In this document: in pieces, positions 19,229 to 28,951 of the stretch
Numbering within the stretch: position 1 is the stretch's first letter
Layout: the number at the start of each line of letters is the position of its first letter
Source: Pseudovibrio japonicus
GTDB taxonomy: Bacteria; Pseudomonadota; Alphaproteobacteria; Rhizobiales; Stappiaceae
NCBI RefSeq assembly: GCF_014651595.1
Contig: NZ_BMXE01000004.1
Coordinates: forward strand, 186,001-250,000
Reading direction: 5' to 3'
DNA length: 64,000 nucleotides
Translations under genes and position numbers: made by a program
Notes under the pieces: model-generated
What the model saw: the letters and a program-made list of their open reading frames with translations, nothing else
The model's database searches: none
What the model was told of the DNA's origin: nothing

Positions 19229-19945
19229 TTATTTTTCTCCGGCGTCTTCTTCAAGTGCGCCAGTTGCAAACATTTCACTTTCATCCAGAGGATCTTCATC
19301 CTCCGTCAAATCGATACCGTCGTCCGGCGCAGGCACATGGAAGCTGGCAGGTATGGCGCTGTCCAGCAGCCCGGCCCCTTTCAGTTCTTCCAGACCTGGC
19401 AGATCTTTGATGGTTTCAAGACCAAAATGATCAAGGAAATCAAAGGTGGTTCCGTAGGTCACAGGACGGCCCGGCGTTCTGCGGCGCCCACGCATACGCA
19501 CCCACCCCGTCTCCAGAAGGACATCAAGCGTCCCCTTAGATGTAGAAACCCCGCGAATATCTTCAATCTCTGCCCGGGTCACGGGTTGGTGAAAAGCGAT
19601 AATTGCCAGTGTTTCCAGCGCAGCACGGGACAGTCGCCGCTGCTCAACCGCCTCCCGGTGCAAGATGAACGAAAGATCCGCAGCCGTGCGAAACGACCAG
19701 CGATCCTCACTGGAACGCAGCTGCACACCGCGCTTGCGATAATGCGCCCGCAACCGATTAAGCGCCCCGCGAATATCCCGATCACCCGGAATGCGCTTGC
19801 TCAGTTCCGCAAAGCTCAAAGGCTCAGCACTGGCAAAGATCAGAGCCTCAACCATGCGCTCAGTCTCCAAAATCTCGCCGACCTCAGAAGCCTCATTGAC
19901 CTCATCTGCCGCAGGAGCTTCAAGAAGATCAGGCGGTTTCTTCAT
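19229..19945 (-). CDS. scpB: Segregation and condensation protein B
   Basis: A 238-residue winged-helix subunit of the SMC–ScpAB complex, which compacts and separates chromosomes. It shows the ScpB block VEALIFASAEPLSFAELSK and then ALETLAIIAFHQPVTRAEIE and TYGTTFDFLDHFGL. The start overlaps the end of scpA by 4 bp (ATGA), typical of translational coupling. Acidic tails lie at both ends. Confidence 0.94.
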   Translation of the reverse strand: MKKPPDLLEAPAADEVNEASEVGEILETERMVEALIFASAEPLSFAELSKRIPGDRDIRGALNRLRAHYRKRGVQLRSSEDRWSFRTAADLSFILHREAVEQRRLSRAALETLAIIAFHQPVTRAEIEDIRGVSTSKGTLDVLLETGWVRMRGRRRTPGRPVTYGTTFDFLDHFGLETIKDLPGLEELKGAGLLDSAIPASFHVPAPDDGIDLTEDEDPLDESEMFATGALEEDAGEK

Positions 19946-20814
19946 AACGGCTCAGCCTCCTTTGCCTCAAGCGCCTCAGCTCCTTCATCCGTATCATTCT
20001 CGCCCGGAGTGCGCTGCGAAGCGCGCACATAAATCGTCTCAAACGGCGCCGACTGCTGAATGTCGAGCATCCCCTCACGCACCAGCTCCAAACTGGCTGA
20101 GAACGCCGAGGCCATCGCGCTCGCCCGCTCCTTGGGATCTTCCAGATAAGCCGTCAGAAATTGCTCAATAGGTGTCCAAACCGCAACCTGCCCCACAAGG
20201 CGGATCAAGATCTCCCGCGCATCCTGAAGCGACCACACCTGCCGCTTTTTCACATGCACCGAGGTCACTGAATGACGCTGGCGCTGCGAGGCATACGCCA
20301 TCAGCACATCATAAAGCGTGGCAGTCCAGACGCTGCGCCGGTCCACCGAGACAGTCTCGGGAGCACCACGCGAAAACACCTCGCGGCCCAGACGGGCGCG
20401 GTTCATCAACTTGGCAGAAGCATCCCGCATCGCTTCCAACCGCTGCAAACGAAACGCCAGCGCCGCCGCCAGCTCTTCACCGGTCGGCTCGTCACTGTCT
20501 TTTTGCTGCGGAATCAGCAAGCGCGACTTCAGATAAGCCAGCCACGCCGCCATCACCAGATAGTCCGCTGCCAGCTCCAACCGCAGCCTGCGCGCTTCCT
20601 TGACGAATTCAAGGTATTGCTCGGTGAGCGCTAAGATAGAGATCTTGGTAATATCAACCTTCTGGCTGCGCGCCAGCACCAAGAGTACATCAAGCGGACC
20701 TTCAAACCCGTCCACATCTACAAGCAGGTTCGGCTCACCAGCCGCGGGCTGCTCTACAGCAACCGCGCTTACCAGCGTCTCTGCTACCTGCTCTGTGGCC
20801 TCAATGTCGCTCAA
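19942..20814 (-). CDS. scpA: Segregation and condensation protein A
   Basis: A 290-residue kleisin of the SMC–ScpAB condensin. The N-terminal signature is VDGFEGPLDVLLVLARSQKV, followed by ITKISILALTEQYLEF and a C-terminal winged-helix. The frame has no ATG before the conserved region; the TTG at 20814 with AAGGA seven bases upstream is the best start. It is translationally coupled to scpB and lies about 60 bp downstream of nagZ. Confidence 0.94.
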   Translation of the reverse strand: MSDIEATEQVAETLVSAVAVEQPAAGEPNLLVDVDGFEGPLDVLLVLARSQKVDITKISILALTEQYLEFVKEARRLRLELAADYLVMAAWLAYLKSRLLIPQQKDSDEPTGEELAAALAFRLQRLEAMRDASAKLMNRARLGREVFSRGAPETVSVDRRSVWTATLYDVLMAYASQRQRHSVTSVHVKKRQVWSLQDAREILIRLVGQVAVWTPIEQFLTAYLEDPKERASAMASAFSASLELVREGMLDIQQSAPFETIYVRASQRTPGENDTDEGAEALEAKEAEPL

Positions 20815-20875
20815 GCATCAATCCTTCTGGTGTGGCTGAATCGCAAGTTGCAGCCTCGCGCCAGCATACACAGTC

Positions 20876-21889
20876 TCAAACAACTGCGCATAGCTCATCA
20901 AACTCCGCCCGCAAACCAGTTTCATCCCCATCAAACACTTGGGTATTTCGCTGCATGGCTGCCTCAAGGCGCGCCGCCCGCTTGCCAGAAACCTCCGGCA
21001 CAGCCGAGGCAACTACCTGCATCTCGTCCAGCTCGCCATTGCAATGCAAAACCAGATCACAGCCAGCTGCGACAATCTTCTCCACGCGGCTCTTCAGACC
21101 ACCACCGAGCGCCTTCATGGAAATATCGTCACTGATGAGGACACCGTCAAAACCTATAGTATCTCGGATAACGCGTTGAATAGCATAGGAAGATTGCGTA
21201 ACAGGATGATCTTCATCAATCTGCTTGAAGACAATGTGCGCCGTCATCCCCATCGGGCAGTCCCGCAGGGCTTGAAACGGCAACAGGTCGCGCTGTGCAA
21301 GCTCCTCAAGACTGCATGAGACTTCAGGCAAGGAGAGATGGCTATCAACCAATGCTCGCCCATGCCCCGGCATATGCTTCATCACCGGCATCACGCCCGC
21401 CGCCAGACAGCCATCCATAGCCGCTTGCCCCAGCTCACTCACAAGCGTCGGGTCAGAACCATAGGCCCGCAAACCAATAATATCACTTGCACCCGCAACA
21501 GGCATGTCCAGACAGGGAATACAGTTCGCACTCAGCCCGAGCTTGCGCAGGTCCAGACCAATCAGCAAGGCATGAAGGTAAGCGGCCCGTTTCGCCGCCG
21601 TCTGGTCGCGCTCATAAAGGCGCCCGATGGTGCCCGCAGCAGGATAGACCGGAACATGCGGCGCACCAAAACGCTGGACCCGGCCACCTTCCTGATCAAT
21701 AAAAACAGGTGCATCTGGGCGCCCGACTGCTTCACGAAAATCAGCACATAAACGGCGGATCTGATCCGCGTTTTCCATGTTGCGCGTAAACAGGATCAGG
21801 CCAACCGGTTGCTGGTCCCGAAAAAAGGCCTTGTCCTCAGCACCAAGCTCAGGCCCAAGGCACCCAGAAATGAATGATTTTAAAGACAT
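20876..21889 (-). CDS. nagZ: Beta-N-acetylhexosaminidase NagZ (glycoside hydrolase family 3)
   Basis: Cytosolic enzyme that removes N-acetylglucosamine from anhydromuropeptides during cell-wall recycling. The 337-residue product has the family block KHMPGHGRALVDSHLSLPEV, in which the His in the flexible loop and the nearby Asp form the NagZ catalytic dyad, and later GVLISDDISMKAL with the nucleophile Asp. The neighbouring SPOR protein gene also fits a peptidoglycan theme. The gene starts 13 bp after a strong hairpin. Confidence 0.94.
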   Translation of the reverse strand: MSLKSFISGCLGPELGAEDKAFFRDQQPVGLILFTRNMENADQIRRLCADFREAVGRPDAPVFIDQEGGRVQRFGAPHVPVYPAAGTIGRLYERDQTAAKRAAYLHALLIGLDLRKLGLSANCIPCLDMPVAGASDIIGLRAYGSDPTLVSELGQAAMDGCLAAGVMPVMKHMPGHGRALVDSHLSLPEVSCSLEELAQRDLLPFQALRDCPMGMTAHIVFKQIDEDHPVTQSSYAIQRVIRDTIGFDGVLISDDISMKALGGGLKSRVEKIVAAGCDLVLHCNGELDEMQVVASAVPEVSGKRAARLEAAMQRNTQVFDGDETGLRAEFDELCAVV

Positions 21890-21902
21890 GGATAAAGCTG
21901 GT

Positions 21903-21929
21903 AGCTTGACGCTGTTACCGCGTCAAGCT
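21903..21929 (-). terminator. Hairpin between the SPOR gene and nagZ
   Basis: Perfect 10-bp stem AGCTTGACGC / GCGTCAAGCT with a 7-base loop. Read on the minus strand the following bases are ACCAGCTTTATCC, so it would be a weak terminator or attenuator just ahead of nagZ. Confidence 0.55.
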
Positions 21930-21962
21930 CCAAAGCATCGTCCCGAAATCGGGAAACTTGAT

Positions 21963-24881
21963 TTAGTTGCGGCGAACGTAGCAGTCGCCACCAGCAGTTT
22001 TAAACTCACCGCAGAACGTGTTGGCGCTGGTCGGTCCGTCAAACGGCACCTGAATGCGGTAGAATACACCCTTATCGCCAAGGTCTGCGCGGGTAATCAC
22101 CGGTGTAACCAAAGCCATCAGATTTGGATAACGACGGTTATACGAGCGGATCTGCCCACGTGCGTCCTCAACAGTCCGCACAGAAGCAACCTGCACAATG
22201 TAAGTTCCGGATGGAATTTCCCCAAGAACACCCTGGCCCGGTGTCGGCGTTGACGCAACTGGCTGTGAGCTCACAGCAGCCGTCCGAGCCCCCTGATTCC
22301 CGGTAAGGTTCAGCGGTGCACTGCTCGTACGTGCCGGCGCCTGCGATTGCAGCGGTGCCAGCGTGTTGGAACGAACACTGCTACCCGGGGAGACGGAAGC
22401 CGGAACACTTGGCTTGGACTGCGGCACCACACTCACACCCAGAAGCGCGTTACGCGTGTTTTGGCTTGAAGTGGTCGTCGGCGCAGTAGCAAATGCGTTT
22501 TGCGTCTCGCGCGTCACAGAAGCGGTCGTAACCTGACGTGTTGTATTTAGCGTTTCATCTGGAAGCGGTGACCACTGATTAGACGGCGTAGTCACCACAG
22601 CCGGCGTCGTACTGCCCGTGGTCTGTGGGTTACTGTTACGAACAGTCGCGCTCGTCACCACACGTGGCCGAGAAGAAGAGACCGTGCCGGAGCCAGTGCT
22701 ATTGTTCTGCACAATCGTCCCATCTGGACGTACGATAACAGTACGCACCTTCTTAGTCGGATTGATATCGAACGCGTTGGAGCGCACAGTATCCGTCTCA
22801 TCAGCCGCAGGTGGCAACGGTGTTACAGCCGCATCTTCTCGCTGAACCATCTTCTCACCGCTAACCGGCTGAGCCGCTTCCTGTGGCGAGAAAACCTTCG
22901 CAGTATCAGTCGTTGGCTGCTCAGAAGGAGACGGCGTCTCTTTCATTGGCGAGGTATCAGCGCGAATAATCGGTGGCGGAGTTGCATCACTGGCCGTTCC
23001 GCCAAAGTCGAACATGAAGAAACCCGCACCGCCAACCACGGCAATTGCCACAATAGACGCCGCAGCCATCAGGCCCTTGCGCAGACCACTGCGGCCTGTA
23101 ACCTCTTCCTCAACCGGAGGCTCAGCAGAAACTCGCGGCACAGCTTGTGGAAGAACACCGCCGTCAAGGCTTGGATCTGCCTTGCGCATCGCCTGAGCCA
23201 CAGCATCAAGATCATAACCACCCGGAGGCGGCGTAACATCAGCTCCCTGCTTCTTGGCAGCGTTCAATGCTTCCTGATGCGCAGCTTCTGTCTGCGCCAG
23301 CTTTTCAGCCGCAGCAGGCCATGACATCTCGTCCAGAGACGGATCATTGGCAACGCTTTCATCCAGCTGCCAGGCATCCTCACCGTCATTGACAAACGGA
23401 TCGTTCTCTTCAGCAGCCTGCTCGAAATCGGCACTCATGCGCTCAATTTCATTCAGCTCCGCTGCAAGGTTCGCCTCCAGCTCTGGTCCCGGCGCGGACA
23501 CAGGCTCCTGCGCAATTTCATCTGCGAAGATATCATCAACGCTTGCCTCAAGCTCACTGGCAATATCCCGCTCCACATGCGGTGCAGCAGCCTCAGCAGC
23601 AACAGGCGCGTGCAGATCATCATCCAGACTAAACTCCGCCAGCAACGCATCCTCAAGATGCTTCGCCGGAATCACTGTTTCCTCTGCCGAAACTTCTGGA
23701 GCAGTCGCGCGCTCTGCAGCCAGCTCAGCACCCGTATCCAACGCAAACGCAGCCATGTCCGGCTCAAAAGCCACAGGCTCGATTACCGGAGATGTCACAG
23801 CCGCCGCAGCCACAGCAGGTGCCGCAGCAATCTCTGGCTTAACCGGAGTTGCCGGTTTCACAGGCGCAATATCATCAAGGCTGCCACGCAATTGCGGGGC
23901 AATCGCAGGCTCTTCAATCTTTGGCTCTGGCGCATGCACTGGTGGCACGGGCGGCACAGGCTTGGCACTTGCTGCCGCCGCTGTTGCACGCTCTGCAGCA
24001 CGCTCCGCGCGCCAGCTGTCATAGTCACTTTGGGAAAGCTCGTTCAATGCTTTCGGCTCGTTGGTCGCAGCACTTTGAGCAGGTGCAGGCGCAGGTGCTG
24101 GCTCAGCAGCACGCGACGTTTCAACCGGACGTGGAGCTTCATCACCACGGCGCTCAAGACGCTCCCGCAACGTCTGCTCCGGGCGAACATCACGCACACC
24201 AACCGCATCAAGCGTCGGCGTTGCACGGCTCACAGCCCGCGGACGGGAGTTCGGCTCCCGTTCCACCTGAGACTGGTTGAGAGACGCAACAAGGCTCTCT
24301 TCAAGGTCACGGGAAAGAATATCATCCATTTCCGGCTCTTCAGAAACCTCAGAACCTGAAATCGCCTGCCCCACCGACGTGGAGTCTGGCAAAAGCTTTG
24401 CCTCTGGAACAGCTTTTGCTTTTGGAACAGGAGGCAGATCACTCACGTAATCTACGGAGTCCCCCAGCGCATCAGCTGGCCGCGCAGCAGCACTCAGGTC
24501 CGCAAACGGATCAACAAATTCCGGAGAAGCTGAAGGTTTTGGAGCAGCAAAAACGGCATCTAGCGCCGCAAATGAATCTTGAGTGGATGCAGGCTCTTGT
24601 GCCTCAACTGCACCCACTGAATAGTCATTGGCCACAGGACTTTGATCCTGAGAACCTTGCTCGGCAGACGCCCCACGCTCTTCACTTACTGGGAACAGTG
24701 GACGGTCCGATACCTGGCTTTCAACGCGAGAATCTGGACGGTATTGAGCTGTGCTCTCGCCAACAATCTTTGCAAGTTCTACGAGCGGATCTTGATCGCC
24801 TGCCCACTGTTGCGGTTCATCGCCTGCCGCTTGCCTGGCAGAAACCTCACCCGGTCCCGGATACTTGGAGCGATTAGTCAT
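21963..24881 (-). CDS. Large SPOR-domain membrane protein
   Basis: A 972-residue protein from the ATG at 24881. Residues 1–600 are a long, Ala/Glu/Pro-rich, probably disordered cytoplasmic region. One membrane span (about 600–625, GLMAAASIVAIAVVGGAGFF) follows, then a Thr/Ser/Pro-rich periplasmic linker and a C-terminal SPOR domain (about 890–970, GTYIVQVASVRTVEDARGQI … FYRIQVPF). SPOR domains bind denuded glycan strands at division sites. The layout resembles FtsN-like or cell-pole SPOR proteins, but the size of the cytoplasmic part is unusual. It lies between argS and nagZ, as in other alphaproteobacteria. Confidence 0.9.
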   Translation of the reverse strand: MTNRSKYPGPGEVSARQAAGDEPQQWAGDQDPLVELAKIVGESTAQYRPDSRVESQVSDRPLFPVSEERGASAEQGSQDQSPVANDYSVGAVEAQEPASTQDSFAALDAVFAAPKPSASPEFVDPFADLSAAARPADALGDSVDYVSDLPPVPKAKAVPEAKLLPDSTSVGQAISGSEVSEEPEMDDILSRDLEESLVASLNQSQVEREPNSRPRAVSRATPTLDAVGVRDVRPEQTLRERLERRGDEAPRPVETSRAAEPAPAPAPAQSAATNEPKALNELSQSDYDSWRAERAAERATAAAASAKPVPPVPPVHAPEPKIEEPAIAPQLRGSLDDIAPVKPATPVKPEIAAAPAVAAAAVTSPVIEPVAFEPDMAAFALDTGAELAAERATAPEVSAEETVIPAKHLEDALLAEFSLDDDLHAPVAAEAAAPHVERDIASELEASVDDIFADEIAQEPVSAPGPELEANLAAELNEIERMSADFEQAAEENDPFVNDGEDAWQLDESVANDPSLDEMSWPAAAEKLAQTEAAHQEALNAAKKQGADVTPPPGGYDLDAVAQAMRKADPSLDGGVLPQAVPRVSAEPPVEEEVTGRSGLRKGLMAAASIVAIAVVGGAGFFMFDFGGTASDATPPPIIRADTSPMKETPSPSEQPTTDTAKVFSPQEAAQPVSGEKMVQREDAAVTPLPPAADETDTVRSNAFDINPTKKVRTVIVRPDGTIVQNNSTGSGTVSSSRPRVVTSATVRNSNPQTTGSTTPAVVTTPSNQWSPLPDETLNTTRQVTTASVTRETQNAFATAPTTTSSQNTRNALLGVSVVPQSKPSVPASVSPGSSVRSNTLAPLQSQAPARTSSAPLNLTGNQGARTAAVSSQPVASTPTPGQGVLGEIPSGTYIVQVASVRTVEDARGQIRSYNRRYPNLMALVTPVITRADLGDKGVFYRIQVPFDGPTSANTFCGEFKTAGGDCYVRRN

Positions 24882-24906
24882 TGCAGCGGTGTTTTCCCTT
24901 AAATAA

Positions 24907-24934
24907 GAGGCTCGCAATCCCCACCGCGAACCTC
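24907..24934 (-). terminator. Hairpin between argS and the SPOR gene
   Basis: GAGGCTCGC / GCGAACCTC forms a 9-bp stem with one G-U wobble. On the minus strand it is followed by TTATTT. It could partly terminate the argS transcript before the SPOR gene. Confidence 0.5.
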
Positions 24935-24962
24935 CTGTACTCTACTTAACTGTGCTCAGGCA

Positions 24963-26717
24963 CTAGCGCATTTCATTAGGTGCAGTGACACCCAAAACAT
25001 TGAGGCCAGAAGCAATAACCTGTGAAACTCCATAGACTAACGCGAGTCGAGCTTTGGTTAATTCTGGCGTTTTATCATTAATAAAGCGTAATTGCGGCTT
25101 TTCCTTGCCTCGGGACCAATGTCCATGCAGGGCGCTCGCAAGCTCATACAGATAGAACGCAACGCGGTGCGGCTCGTGATTTTCCGAGGCTCCCTCTACG
25201 ATTCGAGGCCATTGAGCCATCTTGGCGATCAGGGCAAGTTCACCCTCATCTTCAAGCTGTGTAAAATCTGCAGAGCGCAACTCATCAGCGCTGTTGGAGA
25301 ACCAATCCAGTTCCTCAGCAGCCTGACGCAGCACAGAATGACACCGCGCATGGCCGTACTGAACGTAAAACACCGGATTGTCTTTTGACTGCTCTTTCAC
25401 CTTGTCAAAATCGAAGTCCAACTGTGCGTCGTTCTTACGGTAGAGCATCATAAAGCGTACCGCATCCACACCCACTTCATCAACCACATCGCGAAGGGTG
25501 ATGAAATTACCAGAGCGCTTGGACATTTTGAATTCCGCGCCGCCCTTGAACAGCTTCACCATCTGGCAAAGACGCACGATCACATCCACATCACCGCCGG
25601 AGATCGCATTACCGATCGCTTCCAAGCGCTTAACGTAACCGCCATGGTCGGCACCGAGAATAAAGATGATCTCTTTAAAGCCACGCTCGATCTTGTCGCG
25701 CATGTAAGCAACGTCCGCCGCGAAGTAGGTGTAGCTGCCATCAGATTTCACCAGCGCGCGGTCACTGTCATCACCGTAGTTGGAGGAGCGGAACAAGGTC
25801 TGCTCACGGTCTTCCCAGTCTTCAGGTACTTCACCTTTTGGCGGCGGAAGAGTGCCGTTGTAAACCAGATCACGCTTGCGCAGTGCATCCAGTGTCAGGT
25901 CAATCGCCCGACCCTGACCGTGCATGGTCTTCTCAGAAAAGAACACGTCATGTTTAACGTTCAGCGCAGCCAGATCACCACGGATCATGTCCATCATCTT
26001 GTCAACGGCATAGCCCTTCAGCAGCGCAAGACGCTCCCCCGGATTCATCTCCTTCAGCTTGTCACCAAACTCTTCCGCCAGTGCCTTACCGACTGGAATA
26101 AGGTATTCACCCGGATAGTACCCCTCTGGGATCTTGCCAATATCCTCACCCAGCGCTTCGCGGTAGCGCAGGAAGGCAGAGTTCGCCAGCGTATCAATCT
26201 GGGAACCCGCATCGTTGATCACGTATTCACGGGTCACGTCGTAACCGGCAAACTGCAACAGGCTCGCCAACGCGTCACCCACAACAGCACCGCGAGTGTG
26301 CCCCACATGCATAGGGCCGGTCGGGTTAGCGGAAACGTATTCCACATTCACCTTCAGGCCCTCACCACGCGTGGAGGCGCCAAACTTGTCGCCCTTGGCA
26401 ACAATATCGCCCAGCACACGCTCCCAAAGACCCTTGTTCACGCGGATGTTGATGAAGCCAGGTCCGGCAACATCAACAGCTTCAACTTCACTGTCGGCGC
26501 GCAGGCCTTCCGCAATCTTTTCCGCAAGATCACGCGGCTTCATCTTCAGCTGTTTAGCCAGCACCATGGCAGCATTGGTTGCCAGATCGCCATGAGCAGC
26601 ATCCCGAGGTGGCTCAACAGTCACACGTCGGAGATCCAGCTCCGGCGCGTCAGCAGCAAGGTCGAGACCCTGAACTACACTGTTTACCCTTTCGGCGAAG
26701 TCTGCAAAGATGTTCAT
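24963..26717 (-). CDS. argS: Arginine--tRNA ligase
   Basis: Charges tRNA-Arg. From the ATG at 26717 the product is 584 residues and begins [15 protein letters not shown], the typical N-terminal Add-1 domain. The HIGH motif is present as HVGH in [15 protein letters not shown], and the KMSKS motif as [15 protein letters not shown] anticodon-binding domain follows at the C-terminus. It ends in MR, as many ArgRS do. Confidence 0.98.
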   Translation of the reverse strand: MNIFADFAERVNSVVQGLDLAADAPELDLRRVTVEPPRDAAHGDLATNAAMVLAKQLKMKPRDLAEKIAEGLRADSEVEAVDVAGPGFINIRVNKGLWERVLGDIVAKGDKFGASTRGEGLKVNVEYVSANPTGPMHVGHTRGAVVGDALASLLQFAGYDVTREYVINDAGSQIDTLANSAFLRYREALGEDIGKIPEGYYPGEYLIPVGKALAEEFGDKLKEMNPGERLALLKGYAVDKMMDMIRGDLAALNVKHDVFFSEKTMHGQGRAIDLTLDALRKRDLVYNGTLPPPKGEVPEDWEDREQTLFRSSNYGDDSDRALVKSDGSYTYFAADVAYMRDKIERGFKEIIFILGADHGGYVKRLEAIGNAISGGDVDVIVRLCQMVKLFKGGAEFKMSKRSGNFITLRDVVDEVGVDAVRFMMLYRKNDAQLDFDFDKVKEQSKDNPVFYVQYGHARCHSVLRQAAEELDWFSNSADELRSADFTQLEDEGELALIAKMAQWPRIVEGASENHEPHRVAFYLYELASALHGHWSRGKEKPQLRFINDKTPELTKARLALVYGVSQVIASGLNVLGVTAPNEMR

Positions 26718-26807
26718 TTTTAATAGCCTAGTTTGACAGGTCACAGAGCCTCGAAAAGCTGAAGCTTCGCGAAAACCCCATGCATTAATAGTGTTTGAAT
26801 TGGCGCA

Positions 26808-28025
26808 TTACCCCAGTTCAGGGGTATCGTCAAATAATCGTCGGTGTTCCTCAATGGCATAACGATCTGTCATGCCTGCAATGAAGTCGCAGACCCTGCG
26901 GGCCACCACCTCATCACACTCGCCTTTCAGCCCGTCACACCACGGTTCCGGCATTCTTTCCGGCGCTTTAATGTAGCCATGGAACAAGTCCCGAACCACC
27001 TTGGCAACCTTCCTGCGAACCGCCAGAACGCTTTCGTGCCGGTATAGATTAGCGAATAAAAACACCTTCAACTCGCGCTCTTCTCGCGCCATTTCAGTTG
27101 AAAAGGCAATAACAGGTCCATTTGCATCGCGAATATCCCCGCATTTCTTGGGCGAAAGCTGTTTAATTCGCGAAATACTCTCCCCAATCACGTCCTCAAC
27201 CATGCCAGTAATACATCTGCGGCCAATTTCGTGAATCCGCCGTGCATCCTCAAGGCCCGGATATTTCTCGTCTATCTCATCCAAGATCCGCTTCAGATAA
27301 GGCACATCCCTCATCGCTTCAAAACTGAGCAGCCCGGCCCTCATCCCGTCATCAAGATCATGGGCATCATATGCAATATCATCAGCAATCGCGGCCACCT
27401 GCGCCTCAGCGCTCGGCCACGACCACAGCATCAAATCCTGATGCTTGGCATACTCACTCACCGCAAACGGTAAGGGCTTACCCTCAAGCTTCCCGCAAGG
27501 CACGCCAAACTGATCTGTCAGCGGCCCATTATGCTTCACAAGCCCCTCCAGCGTTTCCCACGCCAGATTAAGCCCGTCGAACTCTGCATACCGCCGCTCA
27601 AGGTCCGTCACGATGCGCAAGGACTGCGCGTTATGGTCAAACCCACCATAATGCGCCATGCACTCATGCATCACATCCTCGCCCTCATGCCCGAACGGCG
27701 TATGGCCAAGGTCATGGGCCAGCGCCAGACACTCCGCCAGATCCTCATCCAGCCGCAGTGCACGTGCCAGTGAACGCGCAATCTGCGAAACCTCGATTGT
27801 ATGCGTCAAACGTGTGCGAAAGTGATCACCCTCATGATACACAAAGACCTGCGTCTTATGACTCAGCCGCCGAAACGCCGCTGAATGGATAATGCGGTCG
27901 CGGTCACGCTGGAACGGGGTGCGTGTCGGACTGTCGCTTTCGGGAAAAAGCCGCCCCCGGCTCAACTCCGGATCAACCGCATACTCCGCTCTTGGCTGAG
28001 CGCCGTATCCTAACGTCTTGACCAT
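26808..28025 (-). CDS. dgt: Deoxyguanosinetriphosphate triphosphohydrolase-like HD protein
   Basis: A 405-residue HD-domain dNTPase of the Dgt-like class that releases triphosphate from dNTPs. HD metal ligands are visible as RLTHTIEVSQ, then ALAHDLGHTPFGHEGE, and later a conserved ADDIAYDAHDLDDG. It is upstream of argS on the same strand, separated by about 90 bp, and divergent from erpA. Confidence 0.94.
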   Translation of the reverse strand: MVKTLGYGAQPRAEYAVDPELSRGRLFPESDSPTRTPFQRDRDRIIHSAAFRRLSHKTQVFVYHEGDHFRTRLTHTIEVSQIARSLARALRLDEDLAECLALAHDLGHTPFGHEGEDVMHECMAHYGGFDHNAQSLRIVTDLERRYAEFDGLNLAWETLEGLVKHNGPLTDQFGVPCGKLEGKPLPFAVSEYAKHQDLMLWSWPSAEAQVAAIADDIAYDAHDLDDGMRAGLLSFEAMRDVPYLKRILDEIDEKYPGLEDARRIHEIGRRCITGMVEDVIGESISRIKQLSPKKCGDIRDANGPVIAFSTEMAREERELKVFLFANLYRHESVLAVRRKVAKVVRDLFHGYIKAPERMPEPWCDGLKGECDEVVARRVCDFIAGMTDRYAIEEHRRLFDDTPELG

Positions 28026-28144
28026 ACCTTATCCCCTACCCGCAATCATCTGAAACTGTCCGCACGGCTGGACCCGTTTTTCGTATCACAGCAAAGACAT
28101 AACAGATGTAAAGGCCCTGTAAACAACTGCTTTCCCAAGCCAAA

Positions 28145-28184
28145 TGCAATTTAGCAATAAAACACTATGGAAATTGCAATTTAG
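28145..28184. repeat. Direct repeat TGCAATTTAG upstream of erpA
   Basis: Two identical 10-mers at 28145–28154 and 28175–28184, exactly 30 bp (about three helical turns) apart. The second is followed by AACACTTAAAT, giving an imperfect palindrome around TTTAGAACACTTAAA. This is a candidate regulator site for the Fe–S gene erpA (for example Irr-like), but the match to any consensus is loose. Confidence 0.35.
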
Positions 28185-28237
28185 AACACTTAAATATAAC
28201 AGCAACACCATAAACACGCCGCAACAAGACCGAGCTT

Positions 28238-28579
28238 ATGACACAGACCCCAGAAAACACCGTCGGTTTAACCGATAAGGCCGCAAAACGCGTCGCCCAG
28301 ATTCTAGAAACGGAAGCCGAAGGCAGCATGCTCCGCATTTCCGTCGAAGGCGGCGGCTGCTCCGGTTTTCAATACAAATACGACATCGTCACAGAACAGG
28401 AAGACGACGATCTGGTTCTGGCGAAACTCGGCGCAACTGTTTTGATCGACAGTATATCCCTGCAATACATGGCAGGGTCTGAAATTGACTTCGTGACAGA
28501 TCTCATGGGCCAGTCCTTCCAGATCACCAACCCGCAAGCCGCTGCCGGTTGCGGATGTGGAACAAGCTTCTCCATCTAA
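28238..28579 (+). CDS. erpA: A-type iron–sulfur carrier protein ErpA
   Basis: A 113-residue carrier that delivers Fe–S clusters to apo-proteins. The three conserved cysteines are present: GGGCSGFQY and the C-terminal CGCG in AAGCGCGTSFSI. The length and the AKRVAQILETEAEG start are typical. It is monocistronic and divergent from dgt. Confidence 0.94.
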   Translation: MTQTPENTVGLTDKAAKRVAQILETEAEGSMLRISVEGGGCSGFQYKYDIVTEQEDDDLVLAKLGATVLIDSISLQYMAGSEIDFVTDLMGQSFQITNPQAAAGCGCGTSFSI

Positions 28580-28951
28580 ACTACCTCACTCCGGCTCTAT
28601 AGGGGGATAACTGAAAACGGGCGTGTGAGCATAATTAAGCGGCGGCACACACGCTCTGGCAGGAACCACAGACCCATTTTCCATAAAAAACGCAAAATTC
28701 CCGCCTTGCGCTCAAACCAACGCACATTTCGACGCAAATCATTAGTCCCCTCTTGCCAGCCATCTATTCCCGCATGCCTGCATCCAGCCCGACAAGCCTC
28801 ATCCACAAACAGTTACACTACTCACCTTGCCCTCCGACCGCACCGTGCTAGAACAAATCACAACACACAGCGAACAAGCAGCCACACCATGCGCTGCAGA
28901 TGCGCCAAAGCGCATTGCTCTGATCCCGTCGCTTTTTCAAAGGGAGTTTCG
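28580..28951. other. Intergenic region erpA–xthA, no gene seen
   Basis: 372 bp. An open frame runs in from 28625 in phase with xthA, but its composition (Arg/His/Ser-rich, no known motif) and the strong RBS at 28942 show it is not coding. One inverted repeat, GCGTGTG / CACACGC, lies at about 28622–28655 with a long loop. No promoter could be assigned with confidence. Confidence 0.4.

Noticed and set aside
28625-28951. N-terminal extension of xthA
   Set aside because: The extension has no homology pattern, is Arg/Ser/His-rich, and the AGGGAG RBS marks the start at 28952.
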